Below, piece by piece: positions 33,751 through 45,482 of a DNA stretch of 64,000 bases; position 1 is the stretch's first letter, and each line of letters starts with the position of its first letter. The notes under the pieces were generated by a model. The model was not told the origin of the DNA and searched no databases. It saw nothing but the letters and a program-made list of their open reading frames with translations. Position numbers and translations under genes: made by a program. Source of the stretch: Pegea sp. RAD2-039 (Eukaryota > Chordata > Thaliacea > Salpida > Salpidae); contig JAQGEQ010000348.1 in NCBI GenBank assembly GCA_034620365.1, positions 90,273-154,272 of the forward strand, written 5' to 3'.

Positions 33751-34085
33751 TCGGAAGTGATTGCATAAAATTAATTTTAAAATTCTGCATATTGCCTATA
33801 TTTTCTAAACAAAATAGAATTCTGGTTTTATAAAAATTATTGAGAAAAGTAATTACTAAACATAAAATTGTTTTCAGGTATCTAAGAACTAACTAATAAG
33901 GATAATTAAAAGAAAATCTTAATCAAAACTTAAAAGTGTACAATTTCCTAGCGTTATCACTATTTGTCATTATTATTTATTATTTTTTATTTAATTTCAA
34001 ACAATAAACGTTCTTCTACTAAGATGTTTTCAACTTATTTATACTTCAACAATTGCGTAAGAAGCATTAAAAAGGTCGTTTAGTT

Positions 34086-34208
34086 GAACTCACAAACATA
34101 AGGCAAAAATATTGTTATAAAATAGATTTAGTTTTGTTGGATTTTAAAATTATCCTTTTTGGTAAGCTCCTTGTTAATTGACAAATTTGAAAACTGATAC
34201 TGTCAGTT
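34086..34208 (+). ncRNA. Candidate PSE/TATA module, AACTGATACTGTCAGTT type
   Basis: Box GAACTCACAAACATAAGG (34086-34103), TATA GTTATAAAAT (34114-34123), inverted repeat (34192-34208), then GCATTTAACGAATAAATCTG. The core has a GGAT..ATCC pairing around TTTTAAAA. Confidence 0.4.
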
Positions 34209-34929
34209 GCATTTAACGAATAAATCTGCATCATTCAATGATATAAAAGAATACTGTAAACTTTTTCTTTTATTTGTTGCGCCAACTGTTGTTTACTAAA
34301 GTCTAAATGATGCTATTATAAGTTAACAAGCTTAATTAAGCAATTGTGGTTCGAAAATAATTAAAGCATTTTTAATTGTCTATCAGATCTCATTGTGTCT
34401 TCGAATTCCTAGTTTTGGATCTCTTATGAGTGTTGTCATTTTACACGACTCAATGGCCCTTAACCTGTTTGTATATTTTGAATTTTCTTTGAAAGTAAAA
34501 TGTGTTCATTTGCAACCGGAACAGAGCCCCCTGCTTGTTTTACATATTTCCAAATTTTTTCTATTTTCTTTGTGTTGTTGTCATCATGCTACTTTAAAGA
34601 AGAACGTAATCTTATTTGTTTTTCCTTAACGATGCCAAAATAACTTTTATAATACGAAAAGCTTTTTATAAAAGTGTTGTTAAAAATAAAATAAATTGTT
34701 TTTGTTTGAACGTCGTCAATTCAATCGTAAATAATTTAGTCATATTTAAAATTTTAAATAATGTTTTTTTTTCTGTAATAATTTCAATTTAAATTATAGC
34801 TCAGTTATTTTTAGTATTTCATTCAAGTATTCGAGACTTTTACATTTCTTAATCGAATTAGTTTACATAAAAGGTTTAGATTGATTTTACAAATAGTTTT
34901 TCATCTATATTAACTGTTTATGTTTACTA

Positions 34930-35270
34930 AAAATTTGTAAAATTTTGTAAACGTTTTATTTCAAGTAAAAGTAATAACGCTAGTGCTAATATAAAATACA
35001 ATTCAAATATTATTTAAAAAATATTCCAACTGCTAGAAGGTAGGAGTTGATATTCTAAACAATTTTTTGCCACAGAAAATACCATGTTGAAAAATACACT
35101 CCGAACTGTAAATGCTTTACGGCGGTATTTCTGGTGTGAAAGGTCGAGCAGAATTAGCATACTAATCATGACTTTTTACTCGACAGTTAATCTCTGTGAT
35201 TAAACAATTTTATTTTGTTGATTTAAACTTAATTAAAAATATGAACTAAACGATATAAAGCGCAGAAAAA
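34930..35270 (+). repeat. Third copy of the 7.1/11.1 kb repeat, shortened
   Basis: Keeps CTAGTGCTAATA, CAACTGCTAGAAGGTAG and the CGGCGGTATTTCTGGTG core near 35120. About 130 bp containing the module box is deleted at TTACTC|GACAG (about 35180), and the GTTGAA..TTCAAC repeat is cut short at 35085, so this module copy is dead. Confidence 0.7.
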
Positions 35271-35959
35271 AGACTTCTTAACTAAATTGTTCTAATTAAA
35301 CTGTTATCCAGCTTATAGATAAGTTAAATTTAAAGTACGACTAATTTTAAAGATAATTAACAAAATCTCAAAAATTGTTTTGTATTCTATTAAGCAATTT
35401 TTTTAAATTAAAGAATTTAAATTAGAATACTCCCAATCAAAAAAAATGTTATTAACTTGCTTATAGTAAAGTTAGAAAGAAAATTTTACAAAATAAAACA
35501 AAATCAGAGTAAAAACATTCACTTTAATATGGTTCCTAAATATTTAGTTGCAGAACTTTTTTAAATCTATAAGCATTTTATAGTTTTTAATTTTATTTTA
35601 AATATAATTAGTTTATTAATAATTAAAATCAGTCAAGTTTCAAGATTTTAGAAATGCTTTGAAAAATAAAGTTAAGATGGTATATTATAAATATTTAATA
35701 AAAGTGAAAATATCAATCAGTTTAAAATCACTGATTCAAAACTATTAAACCTTTAAAACGAAAAAAAGACTGACATTTAGAAACCTAAAACTATTTTTGA
35801 AACAAAAACAAAATCAATCCAAAAAAACAAAAGAAACGCTAAAACAAAAATCCATGAAATATTATATTTACTTTCAAAGCATCAAGTTGGAGTTAACATG
35901 GTTTTAAACATATTTATGATTTAACATTTTCGTTAAAATCATGAAAAATAATTCTAAAT

Positions 35960-36080
35960 GAGCCCACAAACTTAAGGCAAACATGTTGTTATATAACGCA
36001 TCTAATTTATTACGATATTATTGATCTTTGATTGAAGAGACTTGACTACTTGAGAACTTTGAAAACTGATACTGTCAGTT
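35960..36080 (+). ncRNA. Candidate PSE/TATA module, AACTGATACTGTCAGTT type
   Basis: Box GAGCCCACAAACTTAAGG (35960-35977), TATA GTTATATAAC (35988-35997) and inverted repeat (36064-36080), then GCGTTTAACAAAAAAA. GAGCCC links the GAGCTC boxes with the GATCCC/GAGCCC boxes of the other subfamily. Confidence 0.4.
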
Positions 36081-36517
36081 GCGTTTAACAAAAAAAATAT
36101 ATAGTATTCAATGATATAAAAGAATACTGTTAGCTTGTTCTTTTCTTTCATGTGTCGTGTCATTCTTTTGTTAATTAAAATCTAAATGACACTGTCTTCA
36201 GTAAACAAATATGTAGAATGAAGAGCCGCCTGCTTGTTTTACTTATTTCCACATTTTGTATATTTTCTTTGTGTTTATATCATCATGCTACTTTAAAGAA
36301 GTACGTATTCTTATTTGTTTTCACTTAACGATACCATATTAAATAATAATTAATAATAATAAAAAACAATTACTGCTGAAAACAATTTGCTAATACTTAT
36401 AAAAATAGCAATAACTATGATAAAAATTCACTTTGTAAAAATCATTTCTATGAGATCAAAAAAACTAACCTTAATTTGTTTTCGTCTATAGAAAACAAAG
36501 AAATGTTCTACTGTTTT

Positions 36518-36642
36518 AGTACAAATTAGACAAGTGATTAATATAGTGCTAATGATATAATTTCAAAACTTGATTTTAACATTTTATTGATTCATTAAAC
36601 AACAAACATAATACGAAAAGTAAAAAACTACTATTGTCAGTT
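36518..36642 (+). ncRNA. Variant-box module, decayed repeat arm
   Basis: Box AGTACAAATTAGACAAGTG (36518-36536), TTAATATAG, and AACTACTATTGTCAGTT (36626-36642) with one arm mutated. Confidence 0.25.
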
Positions 36643-37167
36643 GCGTTTAATCCTAAAATTTACCTTTCAAATTGATTGTATGTAACAATGTCCTAAGACT
36701 TTTCTACAATTTTTCATTTATTTATTTTTTTAATTCTAAAAGACACTACTAAAAGTAAAGAAGTCAACCTTTCATGATTCATTTGCAAATTCTAAACTTT
36801 TGTGCTTTTATTATGTTGACATCATTATCTTTTTCTAGAGAAATACCTAAATTACATAAAATCATAATATATTATGCAAAACAGTATTTACATTAATGTT
36901 CTACAAATCATTAGAAATCTATCAAAACAACAATTTATGTTATCCCAGTTGATTGGCTTCATTATTCAGTTGCTTATCACTTTTTATTTAATTTGAATTT
37001 AATGAATTAATTTTTATAGTACTAGAACAATTTAAAATTTTATGGTTTAGTTAAGTCAATTTTTTTAAAGTTTTAGAAAATTGAATACATTTGGAAAGAA
37101 TACATAAGCTATTGAATATTTTCTCAATACTAATCGATAATTAATGGATATTAAATCATTAAAATAA

Positions 37168-37206
37168 TGCCACGCGGGAGGCCCGGGTTCGATTCCCGGG
37201 CAATGC
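37168..37206 (+). pseudogene. tRNA-Gly(GCC) 3' half
   Basis: From TGCCACG the sequence matches an animal tRNA-Gly from its anticodon loop (GCC) to the discriminator base: TGCCACGCGGGAGGCCCGGG, TTCGATTCCCGGGCAATGCA. The 5' half, with D-arm and A box, is absent; A/T-rich DNA precedes it directly. The break in the anticodon loop is where tRNA halves are cut, so this looks like a retroposed tRNA half. It cannot be transcribed as a tRNA. Confidence 0.8.
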
Positions 37207-37215
37207 AATTATTTT

Positions 37216-37393
37216 GTCCTGCTTAGTGGCGAAGCGGTTACTACACCTACCTTCTAGCTAGGAAATACCAGGTTCGACCCCAGGTGGAGACATATTTATA
37301 AACTCCTGAGGAAATCCAAAAAAACTCGTGAGAATTTGTGTTAGAGAGATGTGCTCTCTTTAGGCACCCTCCTTCGCATTTATATATATATAA
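37216..37393 (+). mobile_element. tRNA-derived SINE, full-length copy
   Basis: Starts GTCCTGCTTAGTGGCGAAGC (A box TAGTGGCGAAGCGG), then B box GGTTCGACCCC in CCAGGTTCGACCCCAGGTGG. A non-tRNA body follows (AACTCCTGAGG, GATGTGCTCTCTTTAGGCAC, CCTCCTTCGCATT), and the copy ends in a TATATATATA tail rather than poly(A). The head folds only partly as a tRNA. It sits 9 bp after the tRNA-Gly half. No clear target-site duplication is visible. Confidence 0.8.
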
Positions 37394-38960
37394 CAAATCA
37401 GGTATTAAAAGCAAGTATCTTTAAAAGCTTGTAGTTAGCTATTAATAACAATTATTTACAAAAAATGTTTAAAAAGATTTTCTAAAGAATACAAAAGCTT
37501 TTAAGTATTATTTGAATACTTTAAAAATAAGAAATCTTGAAAAATCTAACGCCAGACGTCACTGTTGCTAAACAACTTTCAAATCATTGATTTACTTCAG
37601 GCTATGTCTTCTACCAACTGATTAAATTCACCAATTTCAAGAAGAAAGTTTCAAAATTAAATCTGTAGGATGTTTACACAACTAACCATTCTATACCAGT
37701 TTCTACTTCATCACTATAACTGATATTTTGTTCTGGTTTAGTGTTACAATTTCTCAAATTAACTAATAAAATCTTTCACTGAAATATAACAACTAAAAAA
37801 ATGTGTTAATCGGGTTCAGCTCATTTTAAAAACTAACTCTGCGGTCTGAAATCTAAATATCTTAAATCATTGGTCATTAAAACTCTTTTTTTATTGTTTT
37901 GGCCCTTAATGTTCTCTAGTTGAATACATTTGAGTGATTGTAAACTGAACTGTTTTGAGAATTGAATTTATCGATGATTAAAAAAAGATTTGCTTTTTAA
38001 ACTGATACTTTTGTGGTAAAAAATGTTTTCGTTTTAGTTATCACATAAATTTTTTAAAGATTTTTCCACTATTAAATTCTAATGGTTGAACTAGCTTTAA
38101 CTAATCATTAAAGAAAAATTGTTTTTGAAAACGTTTTCTAGTCAGAGTTAAACTGAAATTGAAATAACTACAGAATGATAACCAAAAAAGAAATCAAAGA
38201 TAAACACAAACTGATATAAATACTTCACTAATGTACTATAAATATGCTACCTATACTTAAGAAATACATTTTTTCTAATACGATAATAAAATCAATTTTG
38301 TTAATATTTCACTGTTGATAAACATATTTTAAACCTTTGCATTGCTTAATGCTATGATTTCTATCAACTGCTTAATTTCACTGATTTCACTGAAAGTTTT
38401 AAGATCAAATATGTACCAAAAATTTACAAAACTAACTTTTCTGTATCAGCTTAAACTTTATCATTTTGTTTCATATTTCGTTTTGCTTTAATATTATAGT
38501 TTTGGTAAACAATTTAAACTGACCATTTTTAGCTAATAAAATCTTTCAATAAATTTTAATAACTTTGAAAATGTATTAATTGGTTTCAGTTCAGTTTCAA
38601 AAATAACTCTGCAGTCTGAATAGAAAACCTTTTAAATCATCAATCTTTAAAACTATTTGTTTATTGTTTCAAACCAGGATGTTTTCAAGAAGAATAAACT
38701 TCAGTTGATTCAAACTTTTTATCATTTCTTTTGCATATTTTTAGTTAGCCTCCATAGATAACCTGTTAATAGCTCAATTGTATTTGTTTAAAAGTCGACA
38801 ATACAATTATAAACATTTTAATTTCATTTGAAACTTTATTAATGTAGTATTATTTCAATACGAATTTTACAAAATTATTATTTAATAAAGAAAATCTTTT
38901 CTTTTTCAAATTTATTATAAAAATGATTTTATAATTTTATTAATTTTCAATTTTATAACT
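37394..38960 (+). repeat. Third repeat family, two tandem copies
   Basis: 37548-38040 and 38305-38710 are diverged direct copies (GCTATG, CAACTGMTTAA, AACTCTGCRGTCTGAA). A third lies at 47973-48520. The best-kept element is GACGTCRCTG at 37553 and 47982. No coding frame is shared. Positions 38711-38960 contain a piece of the 10.2-kb repeat (CTCCATAGATAACCTG). Confidence 0.65.
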
Positions 38961-39540
38961 TTAAATATTATAATTTTATTAAGAATTAAAATCAGTTTAA
39001 TTTCAAAATTTTAAAAATGCTTTTAAATATAAAGTTAAATGTTATATTACGGGTATTTAATAAAACTGAAAATATCAACCAGTTAAAAGTCACTGATTCA
39101 AAACTATTGAACGTTTGACATGAAAAAAAACCTTAAATTTAGAAACATGAATCTATTTTTGAAACAAAAAACAAAATAAGTCTGACATAAGCCCAAAGAA
39201 ACAGTAAAACATAAATCCATGGAACATTACATTTACTTTCAAAGAATCAAATTGGAGTGAACATGGTTTTAAACATATTTATGGTTTAACATTTTCGTTA
39301 AATGCATTATAAAACTGTCTTAAGTGAGCTCACAAACATAAGGTAAACATGTTGTTATATAAAGCATCTATTTTATTTGATATCACTTTGGTGATATCTT
39401 TTTGGAATATTTGAAAACTGATACTGTCAGTTGTATTTAACAAAAAAATCTCCGTTATTCAATAGCACAAAAGGATGCGGTATGCTTGTTCTTTTCTTCT
39501 ATATGTTGTGTGTCATTCGGTTGTTTATTAAACTCTAAGT
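38961..39540 (+). repeat. Copy of the 7900-8510 repeat
   Basis: Collinear with 7.90-8.51 kb, including the module at 39326. It directly precedes the long duplication, where its end (CTAAGTGACACTG) runs on without a break. Confidence 0.75.
39326..39432 (+). ncRNA. Candidate PSE/TATA module with a strong core hairpin
   Basis: Box GAGCTCACAAACATAAGG (39326-39343), TATA GTTATATAAAG (39354-39364) and inverted repeat (39416-39432), then GTATTTAACAAAAAAATCTC. The core contains a perfect 8-bp hairpin GATATCAC-TTTG-GTGATATC (39379-39398). The core is about 15 bp shorter than in sister modules. Confidence 0.45.
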
Positions 39541-41294
39541 GACACTGTTGTCTTCAGTAAACAAATATGTAGAATAATTCATATACATATTATTTTTTTT
39601 TTCAGTATTCGTTGTGTTGATGTCATTATAATATTTTAAAGAAGTACGTAATCTTATTTTTTTTTCACTTAACGCTAACATGACGAAATTTATGATACAA
39701 AATCCATTTATACAAATTTTGTTAAAAATAAATTCAATTTTTTTAGAAAAGTTTAGTTTTAGACGATAAATTACAAAATCAAGTAAACACAAAACAGTTA
39801 AGATGTATTTTTCTGTCAATCCTGTCTTATTACTTTTAGTACTTATAGTACGAACTTATTTTATTATTTGAAATTATTGTTTACAATTTACAATATATTA
39901 GATGCACAAGATCTTCTGTATAAAATTTCATTAAACAATTTTATTTTTTTCACATGAGACTGTGATGATCTTTCAGGCATAAAACTATTTGAAAAAAATT
40001 ATTTATAAAAAAGAGAGTATATGAAACTATTATTTTATATTTTCAATTTTTTAATTATAATATAGTTATGGTTGTTATTTGATAGTACTTTCTGTAAATG
40101 TTATTATACTTTTTATGTGATTGCAGCCATTTAAAACAATAAAAATGTTGATGGTTATGCACTAGTATTCACATTTAAACACTGATATAATATGAATATT
40201 TTTATATTATTTAATAATTATATAAGACAACTTCATTTATATAAAACAAGAAAACTAAAGTTTATTGTATTTCCAAATTTGCGCTTTGCTTATATATTTC
40301 TAAAAATAATTTGGTGAAGATCTATAAAAAATATTTTACATTTTTTTAGTTAAACAATTTTACTGAGAAATAAATCAAAATAAAATTAAAAAATTTACAA
40401 AAAGATTTATTTTAAAAATACAAATGATCAAAATTTAAACAAGAAACAAAATTTCCTTTGTACGTCAACCAGTGATTTATTTGTTTTTGAAATTTCTTTT
40501 ATTTTTATGTTGATTAATAGTTGTGAAATTATTTGAAATTTGATGACAATTAAACAAACAAATTAAGCTTTAATAAAATAACTGTTTAAAATATATTTAA
40601 ATTTATTAGGAAAATGAAACAATTAAAAACTAGTTACTATTATAAGTATTTAGAACTACTTGAATATTTAGTTTATTATAGTCATACAATAAATAAAATT
40701 TAAGCTTAAGTTTGTATTTATTTATTTCTGTTTTCATTTTAATAATTGCTTTATTTAATATCCTTAAAGAATTATTGTGTTTGTTCTTTTGTATTAACTT
40801 TGAATTTAAAAATTAAAATTGAAAACAAAAAATTCATTAAATTTAATTTAGTTAATTTGAAATCAATCTCTTAATTTTCGAGTCAAATCATTCATTCTAC
40901 GAACATTTTTCGATTATTTCGTATTTAAAAAATTAAAATTTAATGTTAATTTTGTAATAATTTTTAATAAATAAACAAAATAATTTCAATGAATTTGTTA
41001 GAAATTTTTACGCACGAATAGGTAATGTTTGATTTGCATCAAGATTTATTGTGTACCCATTTAAAAAAAATTAGTATTTTTGTTACACTTTTTAAAATAC
41101 TTTAAAAAAGTTGAAAAAAGTAATAATATTATAAAGTTAATACAGATGTACACGGAAAGAACTGTTGAATGAGTGAAGTTGGTATAAAAAAATGTTTTCC
41201 TTAAAATTTATGTAAGAAATCCAAATAATCATATTGTTACATTTTGTTGAATCTCAACTTTATACAAAATGATTGCATTCTACTTGTTGATATC

Positions 41295-41401
41295 AACTGA
41301 TTCTGTCAGTTTCAAAAATAAAATGATAGCTAGCAAGCTCGTTAGTTAAAATCAACATTGTTACTTTATATAACTAACTACTCATCTTGTGTTTGTGGGT
41401 T
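41295..41401 (-). ncRNA. Candidate PSE/TATA module, duplicate of 6276-6382
   Basis: Box AACCCACAAACACAAGAT (41384-41401), TATA GTTATATAAAG (41364-41374), inverted repeat 41295-41311. The core stem reads CTAGC/GTTAG, with one C-G pair replaced by a wobble relative to the 6.3-kb copy. Confidence 0.4.
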
Positions 41402-42214
41402 AAACAATTTTAAGCATTTATTTTCAATTACGTTGAGTTATCTGTCATTCACATAGAATTAATTAATTTTACTATATTTTCAAAAAAAATAATGCACTTC
41501 TATAAATTAAAAGAAAATTTCTGGTTATTTTGATTGATACGAAAGAGAACCATTATATTGTTATCCATAAATAAGTGTAATTTTAAAGTACGACTAATTA
41601 TAACGATAATTAAAAAATTTTCAAATATCGTTTTTGTATTCTATCAAACAATTTTATTAAATTTAACAATTTAAATTAAAATATTCCCAATGAAAAATTA
41701 TTTTAATAAATTATTTATGATAAATTTAAAAAGAAAATTTATAAAAATAAATTAAAATCAGAGTAAAAACATTCTATTGGTTATGGTACCTAATTATTTA
41801 GTTAAAGATTTTTCTAAATCTGTAAGCATTTTAAAGTTTTTAATTTTATCACTTTAAATATAATAAATTTATTAAGAATTGAAATCAGTTAAGTTTCAAG
41901 ATTTTAGAAATGCTTTGAAAAATAAACTTAAGATGTTATATTATGAATATTTAACAAAAGTGAGAAAATCAATCAGTTAAAAATCACTGATTCAAAACTA
42001 TTGAACTTTTGAAACGATTAAAACTTACATTCAGAAACATAAAACTATTTTTGAAACAAAACAAAATAAATCTGAAAAAAACAAAAGAAACACTAAAACA
42101 TAAATCCATGAAACATTATATTTACTTTCAAAGCATCAAGTTTGATTGAAAAAGGTTTTAAACATATTTATAATTTAACATTTGCGTTAAAAGCATAAAG
42201 AAACTATTTGAAAT

Positions 42215-42336
42215 GAACTCACAAACACAAGGCAAACACGTTGTTATATAAAGCATATAATTTATTACGATCATATCAGTCTATCTACAAAGTAGTTAAT
42301 AGTTAATGAGAATTTTGAAAACTGATACTGTCAGTT
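42215..42336 (+). ncRNA. Candidate PSE/TATA module, duplicate of 8264-8386
   Basis: Box GAACTCACAAACACAAGG (42215-42232), TATA GTTATATAAAG (42243-42253), inverted repeat 42320-42336. The ends match the 8.26-kb copy closely. The core has diverged more (CTACAAAGTAG here, CTACAATTAAATTAGTAG there). Confidence 0.45.
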
Positions 42337-43238
42337 GCATTTAACAAAAAAATTTATTGTATTCAATGATATAAAAGAATGCGATGAGCTTGTTCCTTTC
42401 TTTCATATGTTGTGTCATTCTTTTGTTATGTGAATTCTAAATGACACTGTCTTCAGTAAACAAATATGTAGAATGATTCATTTAAAAATTTCCACTTTAT
42501 TTCTGTTTTTGTTGTGTTGATGTCATCATACTACTTTAAAGAAGTACTTAATCTTATTTGACTTAGCAAAGATTTTTATTAAAAAAAGTCTTAAAGCTTT
42601 AAGCAAAGTAATTGCTTCTGTGAAAATTATAATGGTATAGACAAGTTTCTATCAGGTCTTGACTGGTTTTCTGTTTTCAACTCTTCGAAGACATCGATAC
42701 TATTTAGTCAAGGTTTATTATCATTTACACAGCTAATCAAACATTTCATATCTTTTTATAAACTCAACAAAAAACAGCATTTGCCCAAATATTTGAAGAA
42801 TTAACGACATTTAAAAAGTCTCCTATGCAAACAAACTAAAGTAGACCCTTTCACCAAATCTCTCTACAAACATATAACTTATGAATTTTGTCATTTTGCA
42901 GGAATCAATAGCCTGTTTGTAAATTTTGAGTTTTCTTAGTAAGTAATATGTGTTTATTTGCAACCGCAACAACGCCCCCTTGCTTGCTAGGCAGGTATCA
43001 TCACTGCTTGGCAAAACTAATAGACCATTGAAGTATAACTAAATACTTTCAATAGAAAACAAAACTACTGTTCTTAAATATAGAAAATAATTACAGCAGC
43101 AAACAATTCGATAAGTATTTTAAAAACAGCAATAATCTAAGATAAAAATTCACTTGTAAAAATCATTTCTATGAGATCAAAAAAACTAACCTTAATTTGT
43201 TTTCGTCTATAGAAAACAAAGAAATGTTCAACTGTTTT

Positions 43239-43362
43239 AGTACAAATTAGACAAGTGATTAATATATTACTAATGATATAATTCAAATCCTGATTTTAAA
43301 ATTTTATTGAATCATTAAAAAAAAAGGATAACATGAAAATTTGGAAACTGATATTGTCAGTT
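43239..43362 (+). ncRNA. Variant-box module, duplicate of 9297-9420
   Basis: Box AGTACAAATTAGACAAGTG (43239-43257), inverted repeat AACTGATATTGTCAGTT (43346-43362) and GCGTTTAATCC are unchanged from the 9.3-kb copy. Confidence 0.35.
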
Positions 43363-44354
43363 GCGTTTAATCCTAAAACTATCTTTTATTTAATAGAACG
43401 TACCAATGTCATAAAACTTTTTTTTAAATTTTTCATTTAATTTGTTTAATTCTAAAAGACAATATCAAAAGTAAACAAGCATCTATAATCTTAATCTTCA
43501 TTTAATCATTTGCAAATTCTAAACTTTTGTGCTTTTGTTATGTTGATGTCATTATCTTTATTTAGAGAAACAACTAATTTATATAATATCATAATACATT
43601 ATGAATAATTGTATTAACACTGATGAACTACAAACTGTTTGCAATCTTTAGTAACAACAATTTATGTTATCCGAATTTATTGGCTTCATTATTCAGTTTG
43701 TTATCACTTTTAAGTGAGGCTGGTAAAAATAAATCATAACTAACATACTTCTTTTTCATAAATCTAATGGTTTGTTGTGTAATTGTCGTCATTTTACTTT
43801 TGTTAAATATCTGAAGTTAGTCTGAATAAGCTAATGCTACTATATATCAATGTTATAAATTATTCTTCACTTATAGATGTTAGTAAAGATATTATTAAAC
43901 TCTCTTGATTTAATATTTAATCCAACATTCTTGATTTGGTTCTCAGTAAAGCTGACACGGTATAAACGATTTCATGTATAAATCAAAAAGACATGTTGAT
44001 CTATAAGAGGCTGATGACATCATCTTTATGAATTAAACCTATAGTAATCAATAACAAATTTAGCTCAGCATAAGATTTAGAAGATTTGAAGTCATTTCAT
44101 TTGCGTATTTGTAGTTGGCCTCCATAGATAATCTGCCAAAAGCAGATCTTATTTTGAAGCAAGATCATTCATCAAAAGTAGCTTAAATAAAGTAAATTGT
44201 TTCAAGAAGTTTGTTTTTACTCTTTTCAAAGTTCTAATTTAAATATATAAAGTAAAAAATTAATTTCAAACAAGAAATAATCTTTTATTAAGATGTCTTT
44301 CAGATGTTTATAGCTGAACACTTGTGTGAAAAGCATTATAAAAATGTGTTAAAT

Positions 44355-44477
44355 GAGCTCACAAACAAAAAGAAAGTAAGTTGTCATATAAGGCATTCAA
44401 TTTTATACCAGATTAACAAATTGTTGCGCTTATTGTTTCTACTATTTGTTTAAATTTTAAAACTGATACTGTCAGTT
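44355..44477 (+). ncRNA. Candidate PSE/TATA module, duplicate of 10411-10533
   Basis: Box GAGCTCACAAACAAAAAG (44355-44372), TATA CATATAAGG (44385-44393), inverted repeat 44461-44477, then GCATTTAACGAAAAGATTTC. Confidence 0.4.
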
Positions 44478-44608
44478 GCATTTAACGAAAAGATTTCCGA
44501 TATATAACGATATGAATAGTGCTGTGGACTTGTATATTTCTTCCATATTTTCTGTCTTTCTTTTGCTTGTTAAACTCTGAATGATTCTGTCGTAAGTGAG
44601 CAAATATG

Positions 44609-45405
44609 TAAAAGTTATATTTACTTATGCTTCTACAGTGCAGTTATTTGTCTGCGCTAAGTTTCGTAAAATGGGATACTTTGTATCTTTTTATTATATT
44701 TCTGCAGTCATGTTGCTTCTTTCTCGTGATAAGAGATGAATAATTTTCTATCTGCAGACATGCGTTAAATACAATAAACTAAAAACAAAAATAAAAGAAA
44801 CAAACAAATAAAAAAATTATTCTGAAAAGTGTCACTTTATATCAATAATCATTTATTCAAATTTCAGTTTTTGTAATTTTATTTAATAAGAAATATATTA
44901 ATAGAATTAGATTTTATCAACCAAATGATAAAGTATATTTTTTTGCTTCCAACACTTTACCAAAGTTTATTGTTTTGGTTTTCCTGATAAAGTTTTTTTT
45001 GAATAAATTAGAAACATATTTTCACTTCTAGTACATTTTTTTATAACTTACCATGAGCGTTTTGTAATTGAAAAATGTTTGAAATTTATAGTGAAAGTGA
45101 TTTCTTACAAAATTTTACAAAATACAAATGAACTTCTCGTAGCGCGAGGTACTTTTTTCAGGTAATTTTGTTTGTGTTTATTCTGTTAAAATCAACTAAT
45201 AATTTTAATTCAAATTAATTATACTTGAAGGGAGTAAAAACGTTTTTTAAATAAACTAAGAGTTTGAATTCTGGTTGCAGCATAAATCGTTTTAGTTTTA
45301 ATGAAAGATAGTTTGTTAGATATAAGTTTTGATGGATAGAAACAGCCTGTAGTAGAAGATTCGAATTAAAAGTAAGGAGAAAAGATAAACTGAAATAAAA
45401 AAATA
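44609..45405. other. Unique spacer with a CTTCTACAGTG end-like motif
   Basis: Directly after the duplication, CTTCTACAGTG (44630-44640) matches 49986-49996. In reverse it reads CACTGTAGAAG, like some DNA-transposon ends. No coding sequence was recognised. Confidence 0.3.
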
Positions 45406-45477
45406 TGCTGTAACCTGGATTCGAACCTGGGTTGTCACGGCAACAACGTGAATTACTAACCACTATACGATTACAGT
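45406..45477 (-). tRNA. tRNA with His-type body but GTT (Asn) anticodon
   Basis: The 72-nt cloverleaf on the minus strand reads ATCGTATAGTGGTTAGTA in the D region, as in animal tRNA-His, with B box GGTTCGAATCC. The anticodon loop TTGTTGC places GTT at 34-36; tRNA-His has TTGTGGC (GTG), so one substitution gives an Asn anticodon. The anticodon stem TCACG/CGTGA pairs perfectly. The acceptor pairs except A1-C72, and the T stem has a central A-A mismatch. These defects and the missing G(-1) suggest a pseudogene or SINE progenitor rather than a working tRNA-Asn. Confidence 0.7.
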
Positions 45478-45482
45478 ACATG

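Larger units (their letters stand above)
35281..36985 (+). repeat. Copy of 7560-8620 joined to a copy of 9120-9745
   Basis: Collinear with the 7.6-9.7 kb sequence but lacking about 0.5-0.8 kb around 36.33-36.38 kb. It carries two modules (35960 and 36518). Confidence 0.75.
39541..44608 (+). repeat. Second copy of the 4508-10655 region, lacking 1.06 kb
   Basis: Continuous 5.07-kb match to 4508-6537 plus 7600-10655, same orientation, about 35 kb away. The high similarity over non-coding DNA implies a recent segmental duplication or local array rearrangement. Confidence 0.85.

Noticed and set aside
34393..34629. 78-codon frame
   Set aside because: Lies in a repeat whose relatives at 8.94-9.06 and 42.9-43.0 kb do not keep the frame.
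39535..39819. 94-codon minus-strand frame
   Set aside because: In the long duplication; the copy at 4.5-4.8 kb breaks it by indels.
42823..43014. 63-codon minus-strand frame
   Set aside because: Repeat-borne and broken in the 8.9-9.0 kb copy.
8264..44477. CRISPR-like array of conserved repeats and variable spacers
   Set aside because: Units are kilobases apart, on both strands, in animal DNA, with TATA-like boxes; a dispersed gene or repeat family fits, a CRISPR array does not.
45215..45481. 88-codon minus-strand frame
   Set aside because: Its start lies inside a tRNA gene; shadow of the tRNA sequence.
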